Positions 1-7,419 of a DNA stretch of 30,882 bases are shown piece after piece. The DNA comes from Bacillota bacterium (GTDB lineage: Bacteria > Bacillota > Clostridia > Christensenellales > Aristaeellaceae): positions 1-30,882 of the forward strand of contig JAEYAR010000066.1 in the NCBI GenBank assembly GCA_023404715.1, written 5' to 3'. Each line of letters starts with the position of its first letter. Position 1 is the stretch's first letter. A model generated the notes under the pieces. That model saw only the letters and a list, made by a program, of their open reading frames with translations, was not told the origin of the DNA and ran no database searches. The translations under genes were made by a program, and so were the position numbers.

Positions 1-6
1 CACTTC

Positions 7-82
7 GGGAGCATAGCTCAGCTGGGAGAGCATCTGCCTTACAAGCAGAGGGTCACAGGTTCGAGCCCTGTTGTTCCCACCA
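7..82 (+). tRNA. tRNA-Val (TAC)
   Basis: Full cloverleaf with a 7-bp acceptor stem (one G-T pair), a D arm, a TTCGAGCC T arm and an encoded 3' CCA. The anticodon loop CTTACAA gives anticodon TAC, so it reads valine codons. It is the first of five closely packed tRNA genes that are probably one transcript; the promoter is left of the window. Confidence 0.96.
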
Positions 83-88
83 TTTTAT

Positions 89-165
89 GGCGCGGTAGTT
101 CAGTTGGTTAGAATGCCAGCCTGTCACGCTGGAGGTCGAGGGTTCGAGCCCCTTCCGCGTCGCCA
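89..165 (+). tRNA. tRNA-Asp (GTC)
   Basis: Cloverleaf of 77 nt with encoded CCA. The anticodon loop CTGTCAC gives GTC (aspartate), and the discriminator base is G, as expected for tRNA-Asp. It follows tRNA-Val after 6 nt. Confidence 0.96.
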
Positions 166-168
166 TTT

Positions 169-244
169 GCCTTGGTAGCTCAGTCGGTAGAGCAGTAGAC
201 TGAAAATCTACGTGTCGGTGGTTCGATTCCGCCCCAAGGCACCA
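169..244 (+). tRNA. tRNA-Phe (GAA)
   Basis: Cloverleaf of 76 nt with perfect acceptor pairing GCCTTGG/CCAAGGC and encoded CCA. The anticodon loop CTGAAAA gives GAA (phenylalanine). Only 3 nt separate it from tRNA-Asp. Confidence 0.96.
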
Positions 245-247
245 CTT

Positions 248-322
248 GCGGTAGTAGCTCAGTGGTAGAGTGCCACCTTGCCAAGGTGGATGTCGCGAGT
301 TCGAATCTCGTCTACCGCTCCA
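248..322 (+). tRNA. tRNA-Gly (GCC)
   Basis: Cloverleaf of 75 nt with acceptor GCGGTAG/CTACCGC and encoded CCA. The anticodon loop TTGCCAA gives GCC (glycine). It follows tRNA-Phe after 3 nt. Confidence 0.96.
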
Positions 323-327
323 ACCCC

Positions 328-402
328 GGCGCCATAGCCAAGTGGTAAGGCAAAGCTCTGCAAAAGCTTTATTCTCCAGTTCGAGTCTGGATGGCGCCTC
401 CA
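328..402 (+). tRNA. tRNA-Cys (GCA)
   Basis: Cloverleaf of 75 nt with acceptor GGCGCCA/TGGCGCC and encoded CCA. The anticodon loop CTGCAAA gives GCA (cysteine). It is the last tRNA of the cluster. Confidence 0.96.
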
Positions 403-427
403 GCTGATCATCGTAAGGATGGTCGAT

Positions 428-460
428 AAACCGCTGTTACAAACGGCGGTTTTGTTATAT
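428..460 (+). terminator. Terminator of the tRNA cluster
   Basis: AAACCGC (428-434) pairs with GCGGTTT (446-452) around an 11-nt loop and is followed by a T-rich stretch. It lies 25 nt after tRNA-Cys and probably ends the tRNA transcript. Confidence 0.65.
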
Positions 461-540
461 TTTCGCGTACGGGCAAGTAAAGCGCATGCGGGAGATTGCC
501 TTATTTTGTCCGTCATGTGGGGGAGACGGAGGATATGCGC

Positions 541-918
541 ATGTTTGCACAGCCTGAATTAGAGGCGGCCTTGAAAGCGGTGTTGTCGACGATTCACAAA
601 AGCGAGAGGGTACAGGCGACGCTGAGCGCAAAGCAGCCACCGCGCACGGCGCAGCTGAAGGCGGGGGCGCAAAAGCTGAAGGCGCTGCGCATCGCCGCGG
701 ATCTCATCGAGCGGGAAATGGAAGCGGGAATTACGGTTCATTATGCTTTGACGGATTTGGAGGATGCCATCCAGACGACTTTATCCTTTATTCGGCAGAT
801 CGAGAAGGTGAAGCCCAATTTTGCGGAAGGAACGCCGCAGCATACGCTTGCCGTTCGCAGAATTCGGGCGTTTGAGATCGCCGTAGCGTTAATGGAGCGA
901 GAAATGGCAAAGGATTGA
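541..918 (+). CDS. Small helical protein of unknown function with an internal duplication
   Basis: The predicted product is 125 residues. I chose the ATG at 541 because GGAGG at 528-532 lies 8 nt upstream; the frame is also open further upstream (ATG at 496 or 535) without a better ribosome binding site. The protein looks all-helical and charged, with no membrane segment or signal. It is made of two similar halves: residues about 6-60, ending in the run AADLIEREM, and about 72-122, ending in AVALMEREM, each with a central helix rich in Lys/Arg and a KxL/RRIRAxxIA pattern. I do not recognise the family. It stands alone between the tRNA terminator and a convergent MerR-type gene. Confidence 0.7.
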   Translation: MFAQPELEAALKAVLSTIHKSERVQATLSAKQPPRTAQLKAGAQKLKALRIAADLIEREMEAGITVHYALTDLEDAIQTTLSFIRQIEKVKPNFAEGTPQHTLAVRRIRAFEIAVALMEREMAKD

Positions 919-927
919 TGCGCTTGG

Positions 928-957
928 GACGCGCGGGGCTGTTCTACCGTGCGCGTC
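928..957. terminator. Possible bidirectional terminator hairpin
   Basis: GACGCGC (928-934) pairs with GCGCGTC (951-957), lengthened by GG/CC pairs inside. It lies between two convergent stop codons and overlaps the stop of the minus-strand MerR gene. There is no T-tract, so termination here is uncertain. Confidence 0.3.
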
Positions 958-1795
958 AGCGCATCTCGCCAAACTGGCGTTCGTCGTGCTTGATGACCGC
1001 CCACAGGAGCAGCAAATCCGTCATCGCGCCGTCCTCACGGGCGCTGAGGACCAGGCGGCACAGGCCCCCGCCGTGCATGCTCAGCTGATGGGCGGAGGCA
1101 TAGGCGGCGATACGCTCGCGCGCCTGGGTGAACGAAAAGCGGCTGGAGCGGCAGCGAAACGCCGTAACTACGCACGCCTTAGGCGGGAGGTAGGTGACGT
1201 ACTCAGACTGCTGCAGGCCCAGGGCGATGGCGACCTCTGCATCGACCGCAACGCCGAACAGAGGCTCTGCGTCAAAAGCGTCGTCTACAAAGTAGGAGCC
1301 GTCGAGCAGCATGGCTGCGGAAAGATGCGGCGCGTAGCGCGCGATCCAATCGCCGATCATGACGGGGGAGGCTTTGGTCGAAAAGCTTTCTCCGCGCTGC
1401 GAGCCGAGGAAGTACATGGCGGGCTTCTCCTCTACTGTGCAGCGATCCAGCAGCGAGAGCGCCTGCTCTGCGCGCAGCGCGTGCAAAGAGAGGCTTTTTC
1501 GCACCTTGTAAAGACGGTCGATCTGGGCGTCGATTTCGCCTTCACGCACGCGCAGCGCATCGATCTGCGCTCGCTCGTCCGCATGCGTCAAGAGCTCCGC
1601 CGTCTGTTGAAGGGTAAAGCCATAGCGCCTGTATTGCAGGCTGCAGCCCATGGCCTGCATCTCATTTTGGTCATACAGGCGGTAGTTTCCCTCCTCGCTG
1701 CGCCGGGGCTGCAAGATGCCGTACTTTTCGTAAAGCCGAATGCCGTTAGCCGAAAGGTTGAACATCTGTTCCATCTCGGAAGCTTTGATTCTCAA
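956..1795 (-). CDS. MerR-family regulator with effector-binding domain
   Basis: Predicted 279-residue one-component transcription factor. The N-terminus carries the MerR winged-helix pattern (IRLYEKYGIL, then a basic stretch and NYRLYD, residues about 19-42), followed by a helical dimerisation segment (about 75-115) and a C-terminal domain of about 150 residues, as in BmrR-like multi-ligand regulators. I chose the TTG start at 1795 because AGGAG lies 10 nt upstream and the family alignment begins there; upstream in-frame ATG codons would add residues not typical of MerR. It is divergent from the reductase gene at 2031. A perfect dyad lies in its own leader, and a related site sits in the reductase promoter, so it probably controls both genes. 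The ligand is unknown. Confidence 0.85.
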   Translation of the reverse strand: MRIKASEMEQMFNLSANGIRLYEKYGILQPRRSEEGNYRLYDQNEMQAMGCSLQYRRYGFTLQQTAELLTHADERAQIDALRVREGEIDAQIDRLYKVRKSLSLHALRAEQALSLLDRCTVEEKPAMYFLGSQRGESFSTKASPVMIGDWIARYAPHLSAAMLLDGSYFVDDAFDAEPLFGVAVDAEVAIALGLQQSEYVTYLPPKACVVTAFRCRSSRFSFTQARERIAAYASAHQLSMHGGGLCRLVLSAREDGAMTDLLLLWAVIKHDERQFGEMR

Positions 1796-1814
1796 GTGCA
1801 GCACGCTCCTATGG

Positions 1815-1833
1815 GTCGTCACCTGGTGACGAC
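1815..1833. promoter_or_regulatory. Perfect 19-bp dyad, candidate MerR operator
   Basis: GTCGTCACCTGGTGACGAC is a perfect inverted repeat with 9-bp arms and a single central T. It lies between the minus-strand promoter and the TTG start of the MerR-type gene, about 24-42 nt downstream of the predicted transcription start, where binding could block elongation (autorepression). A diverged copy lies at 1935-1949. Confidence 0.7.
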
Positions 1834-1863
1834 TTAATTGCTTTTTGGGATGCGTTTGATCGC

Positions 1864-1893
1864 AGTATAGCATAGAATGCCGTGTTTTTTCAA
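1864..1893 (-). promoter_or_regulatory. Promoter of the MerR-type gene
   Basis: Read on the minus strand, TTGAAA (1893-1888) and TATACT (1869-1864) are separated by 18 bp. This is a good housekeeping promoter about 70 bp upstream of the proposed TTG start. Confidence 0.6.
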
Positions 1894-1928
1894 GCTTATG
1901 CCCGCTTCGATTAGCCCGTACTTCGGCC

Positions 1929-1959
1929 TTGACACGGCAGATGGTGACGCATATACAAT
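1929..1959 (+). promoter_or_regulatory. Reductase promoter with 19-bp spacer holding an operator
   Basis: TTGACA (1929-1934) and TACAAT (1954-1959) are 19 bp apart, the over-long spacing typical of MerR-activated promoters. The spacer contains CGGCAGATGGTGACG (1935-1949), which matches the core of the 1815-1833 dyad at 12 of 15 positions. An alternative -10, TATACA at 1952, would give a 17-bp spacer and a regulator-independent promoter. Confidence 0.6.
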
Positions 1960-2030
1960 GGACGCATATGCCGCGCGGGCGTATGCGTCAAAACGCCGGC
2001 GGTGGCTTAAGAGCAAGGAGGCATCGTCAG

Positions 2031-4061
2031 ATGAGCAAGGAACTAGACAGACGGCAATTTCTAAAGGGCGCGATGGCAGGCGCGCTGGGCATTGCGGCGA
2101 CCGGCATGGGCATCCCCGCGCTGGCGGAGGAGAAGGGCATCTATACGCCGGGTACTTACTCCGCGACGGCGACAGGCATGAGCGAAGTTAAGGTGAGCAT
2201 GACGTTCGACGCGAACAGCATTACAGCCGTGAACGTGGATACCACATCAGAGACCGCCGGGATCGGCGCAGAGCTGGGGGAGGCATTCGCAAAGCAGATT
2301 TTAGAAGCGCAAGGGACACAGGTGGACGTCGTTTCCGGCGCGACGGTTACGAGCAACGCCATTTTAAAGGCCGCGGACGCCTGCATCGCGCAGGCGAAGG
2401 GCGAGGTGGTCGACGCTGGCAGCGTGAAGGAGCAGGCCGCCGGAGACGACTGGCTGGGCGACGAGCCCGAGATCCCCCCTGTAGATGCGGTTTACGATTT
2501 CGACGTTGTCGTCGTCGGCGCGGGGCTATCGGGCGTCTGTGCGGCGCGCGCGGCGGCGGAGGAGGGCGCGACGGTCGCGCTGATCGAAAAATCCGCCTCG
2601 TTCAACTGCCGCTCCGGCGAGTATGCCGTGCTGAACGGGGCGCTCAACAAGCGCTGGGGGCGCGAGAACATCGTAGATACGGACGTAGTCGTCAACCGGC
2701 TGATGCGCGAGTGCACCTACCGCAACAAACGTTCGATCCTCAAGAAATGGGCCGACCACGCGCACGAGGCGATCGATTGGTTCATCGGCGCATGCCCGGA
2801 GATGACCATCTGCGACAGCACGCGCCAGGAGGTGACGCAGGAGCAATTTGAGAAGGGTATTCTGGTGCCGCTCTCCTGGCCGCAGCCGGAGCATTATGAC
2901 TACAAGAAGGAAGAGTTCCCGACATTTCCTTCTTCCATGGAATTTCGTTCCAGCCGTCCCGACCAGCAGGGCTTTGTCGTAGAGGCGAACCTAAGCGCGG
3001 CGGTCGAGCGCGGCGCGAAGACGTTCTTCGGCTGTTTTGGCGTCAAACTGCTTAGGGACGACGCGGGCCGCGTGAACGGCGTCATCGTACGCGACGCGCA
3101 GAATGGCGACAAGTATCTGCAATTTAACGCCGCGCGGGGCGTCATACTGGCGACGGGCGACAACGGCGGCGACGAGCGGATCATCCGCCATTTTTGTCCG
3201 GAGATCGCGGAGAAGGGCATCGTGAGCGCGGGGGCTATGGGCATGATGGGCCTGGATATCGAAGGCAACCCCTGCCCGACCGGCGACGGCCTGCGCATGG
3301 GCGCGTGGATCGGCGCAAAGGTGCAGGATTTTCACGCGCCGATGACGCACCACATGGGCAGCGGCATGGGCGTCACCCCGTTCCTTCAGATCAACAAGCA
3401 CGGCTTGCGCTTCATGAACGAATCGATCCCCGGGCAACAGCTTGAAAACCAGATCGAGCTGCAGCCCGATCAGACTTCGTTTCAGATCTACGATTCGAAA
3501 TGGCCAGAGCAGATCCCGTACATGCCGGCAAACCACGGCGGCCTGTGTTACATCATCCCGGAGGACGAGGACGAATCAAACCCCAACTTTACGGACCGGC
3601 AGTATACCAAGGTTTCGGCCAAGGAACAGGCCTATACCGTCAAGGCCGATACCATAGACGGCCTGCTCTCGCAGCTGGGCTTTGAGGGCGAGGCCCTTGA
3701 GGCGGCCAAGGCGAGCATCGAGCGCTATAACCAACTGTGCAAGGCGGGCTACGACGCGGACTTCGGCAAGGATGCGCAGCGCCTGTTCCCGGTAGAGAGC
3801 GGTCCCTTCTACGCCTGCACGTGGAAGCCCACGATCATGCTCGTATGCGTCGGCGGCCTGGAGTCCGACGAAGACTGCCATACATTTGCCGGAACGGCGG
3901 ACGAGCCCCGGCGCGATCCTATCCCGGGTCTTTACGTTACGGGCAACGTGCAGGGCAGCCGCTATGCGGTCGAATATCCGATCTGTTTCAGGGGCATCAG
4001 CCATTCGCTGTGCGTATACTACGGATACGTCGCGGGCAAAAACTGCGCTGCGGGCGTATAA
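2031..4061 (+). CDS. Tat-exported FMN/FAD reductase (fumarate-reductase-like flavoprotein)
   Basis: Predicted 676 residues, starting at the ATG at 2031 behind AAGGAGG. Residues 1-32 form a twin-arginine signal (DRRQFLKG, then a hydrophobic stretch ending in ALA), so the protein acts outside the membrane. Residues about 36-122 are an FMN-binding domain; SGAT at 102-105 is the flavinylation motif, where ApbE attaches FMN to the Thr. A FAD-binding domain starts at about 157 with DVVVVGAGLSG (GxGxxG at 163-168) and ends in GLYVTGNVQGSRYAVEYP. This architecture belongs to extracellular respiratory reductases that pass electrons from flavinylated membrane systems to small organic acceptors. The substrate cannot be read from sequence. 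The divergent MerR-type regulator probably responds to the substrate. No other electron-transfer gene is adjacent. Confidence 0.9.
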   Translation: MSKELDRRQFLKGAMAGALGIAATGMGIPALAEEKGIYTPGTYSATATGMSEVKVSMTFDANSITAVNVDTTSETAGIGAELGEAFAKQILEAQGTQVDVVSGATVTSNAILKAADACIAQAKGEVVDAGSVKEQAAGDDWLGDEPEIPPVDAVYDFDVVVVGAGLSGVCAARAAAEEGATVALIEKSASFNCRSGEYAVLNGALNKRWGRENIVDTDVVVNRLMRECTYRNKRSILKKWADHAHEAIDWFIGACPEMTICDSTRQEVTQEQFEKGILVPLSWPQPEHYDYKKEEFPTFPSSMEFRSSRPDQQGFVVEANLSAAVERGAKTFFGCFGVKLLRDDAGRVNGVIVRDAQNGDKYLQFNAARGVILATGDNGGDERIIRHFCPEIAEKGIVSAGAMGMMGLDIEGNPCPTGDGLRMGAWIGAKVQDFHAPMTHHMGSGMGVTPFLQINKHGLRFMNESIPGQQLENQIELQPDQTSFQIYDSKWPEQIPYMPANHGGLCYIIPEDEDESNPNFTDRQYTKVSAKEQAYTVKADTIDGLLSQLGFEGEALEAAKASIERYNQLCKAGYDADFGKDAQRLFPVESGPFYACTWKPTIMLVCVGGLESDEDCHTFAGTADEPRRDPIPGLYVTGNVQGSRYAVEYPICFRGISHSLCVYYGYVAGKNCAAGV

Positions 4062-4067
4062 GCACAA

Positions 4068-4112
4068 TAAAAAAGACGAGCTGTCGGCCCTGGACCGATC
4101 GCTCGTCTTTTG
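4068..4112. terminator. Bidirectional terminator
   Basis: AAAAGACGAGC (4071-4081) and GCTCGTCTTTT (4101-4111) form a perfect 11-bp stem with T-runs in both directions. It ends the reductase gene on the plus strand and the J-protein operon on the minus strand. Confidence 0.9.
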
Positions 4113-4120
4113 ACGACGCC

Positions 4121-4792
4121 TCAACAATAAAAACCCCGGTATCCGCCCGCGCCGCAGGGGCAGCAGCAGTTGCACAGCATGTTTGCCAGGCAGCAGGTCA
4201 TACACGGATCGGAGCACAGCCCCGTCGGCATATGGAACTGCCGGCCGTATTCCTGATAGGCGCTGCCGCCGTTTTCGAGCTGCGCGAGGAACTGGCGGTA
4301 TTCGAAATTGCCCGGATCCATCTGCGCAGCCTGACGCGCATGGTTCAGCGCGGCTACCCGGTTGCCCAGGCCGTAATTGGCCTGGGCGCTGAGAAAATAC
4401 CAGGCCGCGTTGTGCGTGGAGATCTGTCCCAGGACGTTTAGCGCCTCCTGATAGTAACCTGAGAGGATATAGTTGCGTGCGGCGTTGAGCTCCGAGGACT
4501 GCTGCTGTTGGTAGCCGCCCCCTCCAAACGGGTTGTAGCCGCCTCCAAAGGGGTTGCCGTAGCCCTGCTGACCGCCATATCCTTGGCTACCGCCGGTATA
4601 GCTCGTGCCTTCGCGGCGCATTTTGGTGATCAGGGAATAGGCCTCGTTGATCTCCTTCATCTTGGCCTCGGCTTGGGGAGAACCGCCGTTTAAATCGGGA
4701 TGGTACTTCCGGGCGAGTTTGCGGTACGCGGCCTTGACCTCGTCGTCTGTGGCCGTGGAAGGGACGCCGAGTACGCGGTACGGGTCATCCAT
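4121..4792 (-). CDS. J-domain protein with TPR-like region and C-terminal cysteine string
   Basis: Predicted 223 residues. Residues 1-60 are a J domain with the invariant HPD at 31-33, which stimulates Hsp70 ATPase. A Gly/Gln/Tyr/Phe-rich linker follows (about 66-98), then a helical region of about 75 residues resembling a TPR pair (YYQEALNVL, NRVAALNHARQAAQMDP). The C-terminus has ten Cys between 193 and 223, including the run CMTCCLANMLCNCCCPCG. It lacks the zinc-finger and substrate domains of true DnaJ. The ATG at 4792 overlaps the end of the DUF5685 gene by 8 nt, so translation is coupled; AGGAG lies upstream. Its Hsp70 partner is probably the DnaK of the same operon. The cysteine string recalls eukaryotic cysteine-string J proteins, which are lipid-anchored; metal binding is an alternative. 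Confidence 0.88.
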   Translation of the reverse strand: MDDPYRVLGVPSTATDDEVKAAYRKLARKYHPDLNGGSPQAEAKMKEINEAYSLITKMRREGTSYTGGSQGYGGQQGYGNPFGGGYNPFGGGGYQQQQSSELNAARNYILSGYYQEALNVLGQISTHNAAWYFLSAQANYGLGNRVAALNHARQAAQMDPGNFEYRQFLAQLENGGSAYQEYGRQFHMPTGLCSDPCMTCCLANMLCNCCCPCGAGGYRGFYC

Positions 4793-5630
4793 GGTTCTCC
4801 TGCTCCTTTCTGCGGCGCCGCTCCTGAATAAAGGCGTATTTGCTAAAGACGCCCGAATACAGTACATTGCGCAGGATGTCGATATCCTGTACGAGGGGGA
4901 GTTTTTCAAATTCCTGCGTGCAATCGGCGATCATCATCGTCAATAGTTGCTTGCAGAAATCCTCATAATCGTCCTGCTTGCGGATGTCCGTGAGCGGGTT
5001 ATAGCGTTTCTTGCGCTCGTCCTCGGGCAGGTCGTCATAGGCATCCATCAGGTAGACGAAACGGCCAAGCGCCTCGCCCATGGCGCGCAGGGTTGGCGCC
5101 CAGAGATCCTCCCGATAGCAGAGCAGCTCGCCGAGCATATGGCCCGTTTCGTTGGCTAGAGCATCCACGTCGCGGGAGTTTTCGCGCTCCAGACAAGATG
5201 TGCGCTGCAGGCATTGGGTGATGACCGCGCACTTTTGTGGCCAATCGCGCTCTACACGGCGGTAAGCCTGGCGCAGCATGCGCGCTCTGGCCGCAGAAGG
5301 GAGGCTGCGGTCGTCCTGCCAATTGTCCAGGCACTTGTGGTAGGCGAGGGCGATGTTCATGTCCGCGGCGTAAGCGGCGGTTTCGTTGACGACGTAATCC
5401 CGCCGCTTCACGGGATGTAACGCACAGCGCGCAGGAACGAGACGCTCTTCGGGCTCGTACAGAGAGCTGAGCAGCAAATACAGGAACGTCATATCGTAGG
5501 TGAGCGTCAGGCGACCGATAGGACCATGCCGCTTGGAAAGCGCCCGGCAAAGCCCACAGTAATACGTCCGGTAGCGCTCAAAATCGGCATCCGAAAGTTC
5601 TGCGCGGTTGATGACGATATAACCGAACAT
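4785..5630 (-). CDS. DUF5685-type protein
   Basis: Predicted 281-residue, mostly helical protein with no signal peptide. The N-terminus (MFGYIVINRAELSD, then YYCGLCRAL at 23-31) matches the DUF5685 family as I know it from Clostridia; its function is unknown. Two acidic motifs lie about 95 residues apart: LDNWQDD (101-107) and DAYDDLPED (196-204), the second followed by RKKRYNP. These resemble the two Asp-rich metal-diphosphate motifs of squalene/phytoene-synthase-type enzymes, but this is only a visual similarity. The start is 3 nt after the DnaK stop codon, with AAGGAG inside the end of that gene, and its 3' end overlaps the J-protein gene. The three genes are clearly one operon. Confidence 0.85.
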   Translation of the reverse strand: MFGYIVINRAELSDADFERYRTYYCGLCRALSKRHGPIGRLTLTYDMTFLYLLLSSLYEPEERLVPARCALHPVKRRDYVVNETAAYAADMNIALAYHKCLDNWQDDRSLPSAARARMLRQAYRRVERDWPQKCAVITQCLQRTSCLERENSRDVDALANETGHMLGELLCYREDLWAPTLRAMGEALGRFVYLMDAYDDLPEDERKKRYNPLTDIRKQDDYEDFCKQLLTMMIADCTQEFEKLPLVQDIDILRNVLYSGVFSKYAFIQERRRRKEQENHG

Positions 5631-5633
5631 GCG

Positions 5634-7280
5634 TTACTCCTTTTGCTCGCCATCCGGGCGGCCGGTGGGGGTGTAGTCCGCGTCGACCGCGCCGTCGGCT
5701 GATGTATCGGCGCCGTCCGGCTCGCCGGCAGAGGCGGTATGCTTCTGCCCGTTTTGGTATTGGCGCTCGGCCTCTTCCTTGCGGCGCTGATCCTCGGCGG
5801 CAAAGGCCTGCGCATCGCGGACGGCTCGGTCGATCTCGGCCGCGCTCATGTTGGAGGAGCCGGTGATGGTGATCTCCTGTTGCTTACCGGTGCCCATATC
5901 CCGCGCGCTGACGCTGACGATGCCGTTGGCGTCGATGCTGAACGTCACCTCGATCTGGGGCACGCCTTGCGGCGCGCGGCGAATGCCTGTGAGCTTGAAC
6001 TTGCCCAGCGATTTGTTCTGAGACGCCATCATGCGCTCGCCCTGCAGCACGTTGATTTCGACCGAGGATTGAAAGGGCGCGGCGGTGGTAAAGATCTGGC
6101 TTTGCTTGACGGGCAGCGTCGTGTTGCGCTCGATCACCTTGGCGAACACGTCGCCCACCGTCTCGATGCCCAAGGAGAGCGGCGTGACATCCAGCAGCAG
6201 CAGGCTTTTGACCTCGCCGATCAGGACGCCGCCCTGAATCGCCGCGCCCATGGCGACGCATTCATCGGGATTGACGCCTTTAAAGGGGTCCTTGCCCATG
6301 AACCGGCGAACGGCCTCCTGCACCGCCGGGATGCGGCTGGAGCCGCCGACAAGCAACACCTTGGCGATATCCGCGGCGGAGAGCCTCGCATCCTGCATCG
6401 CCTGACGAACGGGGCCCATCGTCTGCTCGACCAGGTGCGCCGTCAGCTCGTTAAACTTCGCGCGCGTGAGGGTAAGCTCCATATGCTTGGGTCCGTCCTT
6501 GCCGGCAGTCAGAAAGGGGAGATTGACGGTCGTGCTTTGCATACCGGATAGCTCGATCTTCGCCTTCTCCGCCGCTTCGCGCACGCGTTGCATGGCCGCG
6601 GGATCACGGCGCAGGTCGATGCGCTCGATACGCTTGAACTCCGCGACCAGATAATCGGCGACGCAGCGGTCGAAGTCGTCGCCGCCTAAACGGTTGTTGC
6701 CAGCCGTAGCCAAAACCTCGATGACGTCCTGGTTGATGTCGAGGACGGAGACGTCGAACGTGCCGCCGCCCAGGTCGTATACCATGACCTTCTGCGAGCC
6801 CTCCTTGTCCATCCCATAGGCGAGCGCGGCGGCGGTCGGCTCGTTGATGATGCGCAGGACGTTCAGCCCGGCGATGCGCCCGGCGTCCTTCGTCGCCTGG
6901 CGCTGGGCGTCGGTAAAGTAGGCGGGCACGGTGATGACCGCCTGTGAAACGGGTTCACCGAGATAGTCTTCCGCATCTGCCTTGAGTTTTTGCAGGATCA
7001 TCGCGGAAATTTCCTGTGGGGTGTAGGCGTGGCCGTCGATTTTGACGCGATAGTCGGTGCCCATCTCGCGTTTGATGGATTGAATGGTGCGTTCGCTGTT
7101 GGTAACGGCCTGACGCTTGGCGATTTGCCCCACGAGCCGCCCGCCGTCCTTCGCAAAAGCGACGACGGAAGGCGTCGTGCGCCCGCCCTCAGGGCCGGGG
7201 ATGACGATGGGGTCGCCGCCCTCGATCACTGCGACGCAGCTGTTGGTCGTTCCAAGGTCGATGCCGATGGTCTTGCTCAT
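5634..7280 (-). CDS. DnaK-type Hsp70 chaperone lacking most of the lid
   Basis: Predicted 548 residues. The start at 7280 (MSKTIGIDLGTTNSCVAV) is the classic DnaK N-terminus and has GGGAGG upstream. The actin-like ATPase domain is complete: DLGTTNS, VPAYFTDAQRQATKDAG, NEPTAAALAYG, YDLGGGTFDVS and LVGGSSRIP. The linker LLLLDVTPLSLGIET and the beta substrate-binding domain are also present. After helix A (MSAAEIDRAVRDAQAFAAEDQRRKEEAE) the sequence passes almost directly to a short acidic tail (VDADYTPT). About 80-90 residues of the usual helical lid are missing; typical DnaK proteins have about 600-640 residues. It heads an operon with a DUF5685 protein and a J protein, and no grpE or hrcA is adjacent, so it is probably a specialised paralogue rather than the housekeeping DnaK. 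Confidence 0.93.
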   Translation of the reverse strand: MSKTIGIDLGTTNSCVAVIEGGDPIVIPGPEGGRTTPSVVAFAKDGGRLVGQIAKRQAVTNSERTIQSIKREMGTDYRVKIDGHAYTPQEISAMILQKLKADAEDYLGEPVSQAVITVPAYFTDAQRQATKDAGRIAGLNVLRIINEPTAAALAYGMDKEGSQKVMVYDLGGGTFDVSVLDINQDVIEVLATAGNNRLGGDDFDRCVADYLVAEFKRIERIDLRRDPAAMQRVREAAEKAKIELSGMQSTTVNLPFLTAGKDGPKHMELTLTRAKFNELTAHLVEQTMGPVRQAMQDARLSAADIAKVLLVGGSSRIPAVQEAVRRFMGKDPFKGVNPDECVAMGAAIQGGVLIGEVKSLLLLDVTPLSLGIETVGDVFAKVIERNTTLPVKQSQIFTTAAPFQSSVEINVLQGERMMASQNKSLGKFKLTGIRRAPQGVPQIEVTFSIDANGIVSVSARDMGTGKQQEITITGSSNMSAAEIDRAVRDAQAFAAEDQRRKEEAERQYQNGQKHTASAGEPDGADTSADGAVDADYTPTGRPDGEQKE

Positions 7281-7419
7281 GAAAATGATTCCTCCCGCGC
7301 CGTATGCGCTTTGTATTCCATCTGGGACAGCATACCAGGTAAAGATGAACGGAGTGTAAACCCATAAGGGCATTTTGCCGACTTTTTACATGGCTTAAAC
7401 AGAAAGGTCAATACGCGAT

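Noticed and set aside
986..1837. Long plus-strand open frame (283 codons)
   Set aside because: It is antisense to the MerR-type gene, has no ribosome binding site and a composition (Arg/Ala/Gln-rich) typical of shadow frames in GC-rich DNA.
5739..6551. Plus-strand open frame of 270 codons
   Set aside because: Antisense shadow of the dnaK-like gene without start signals.
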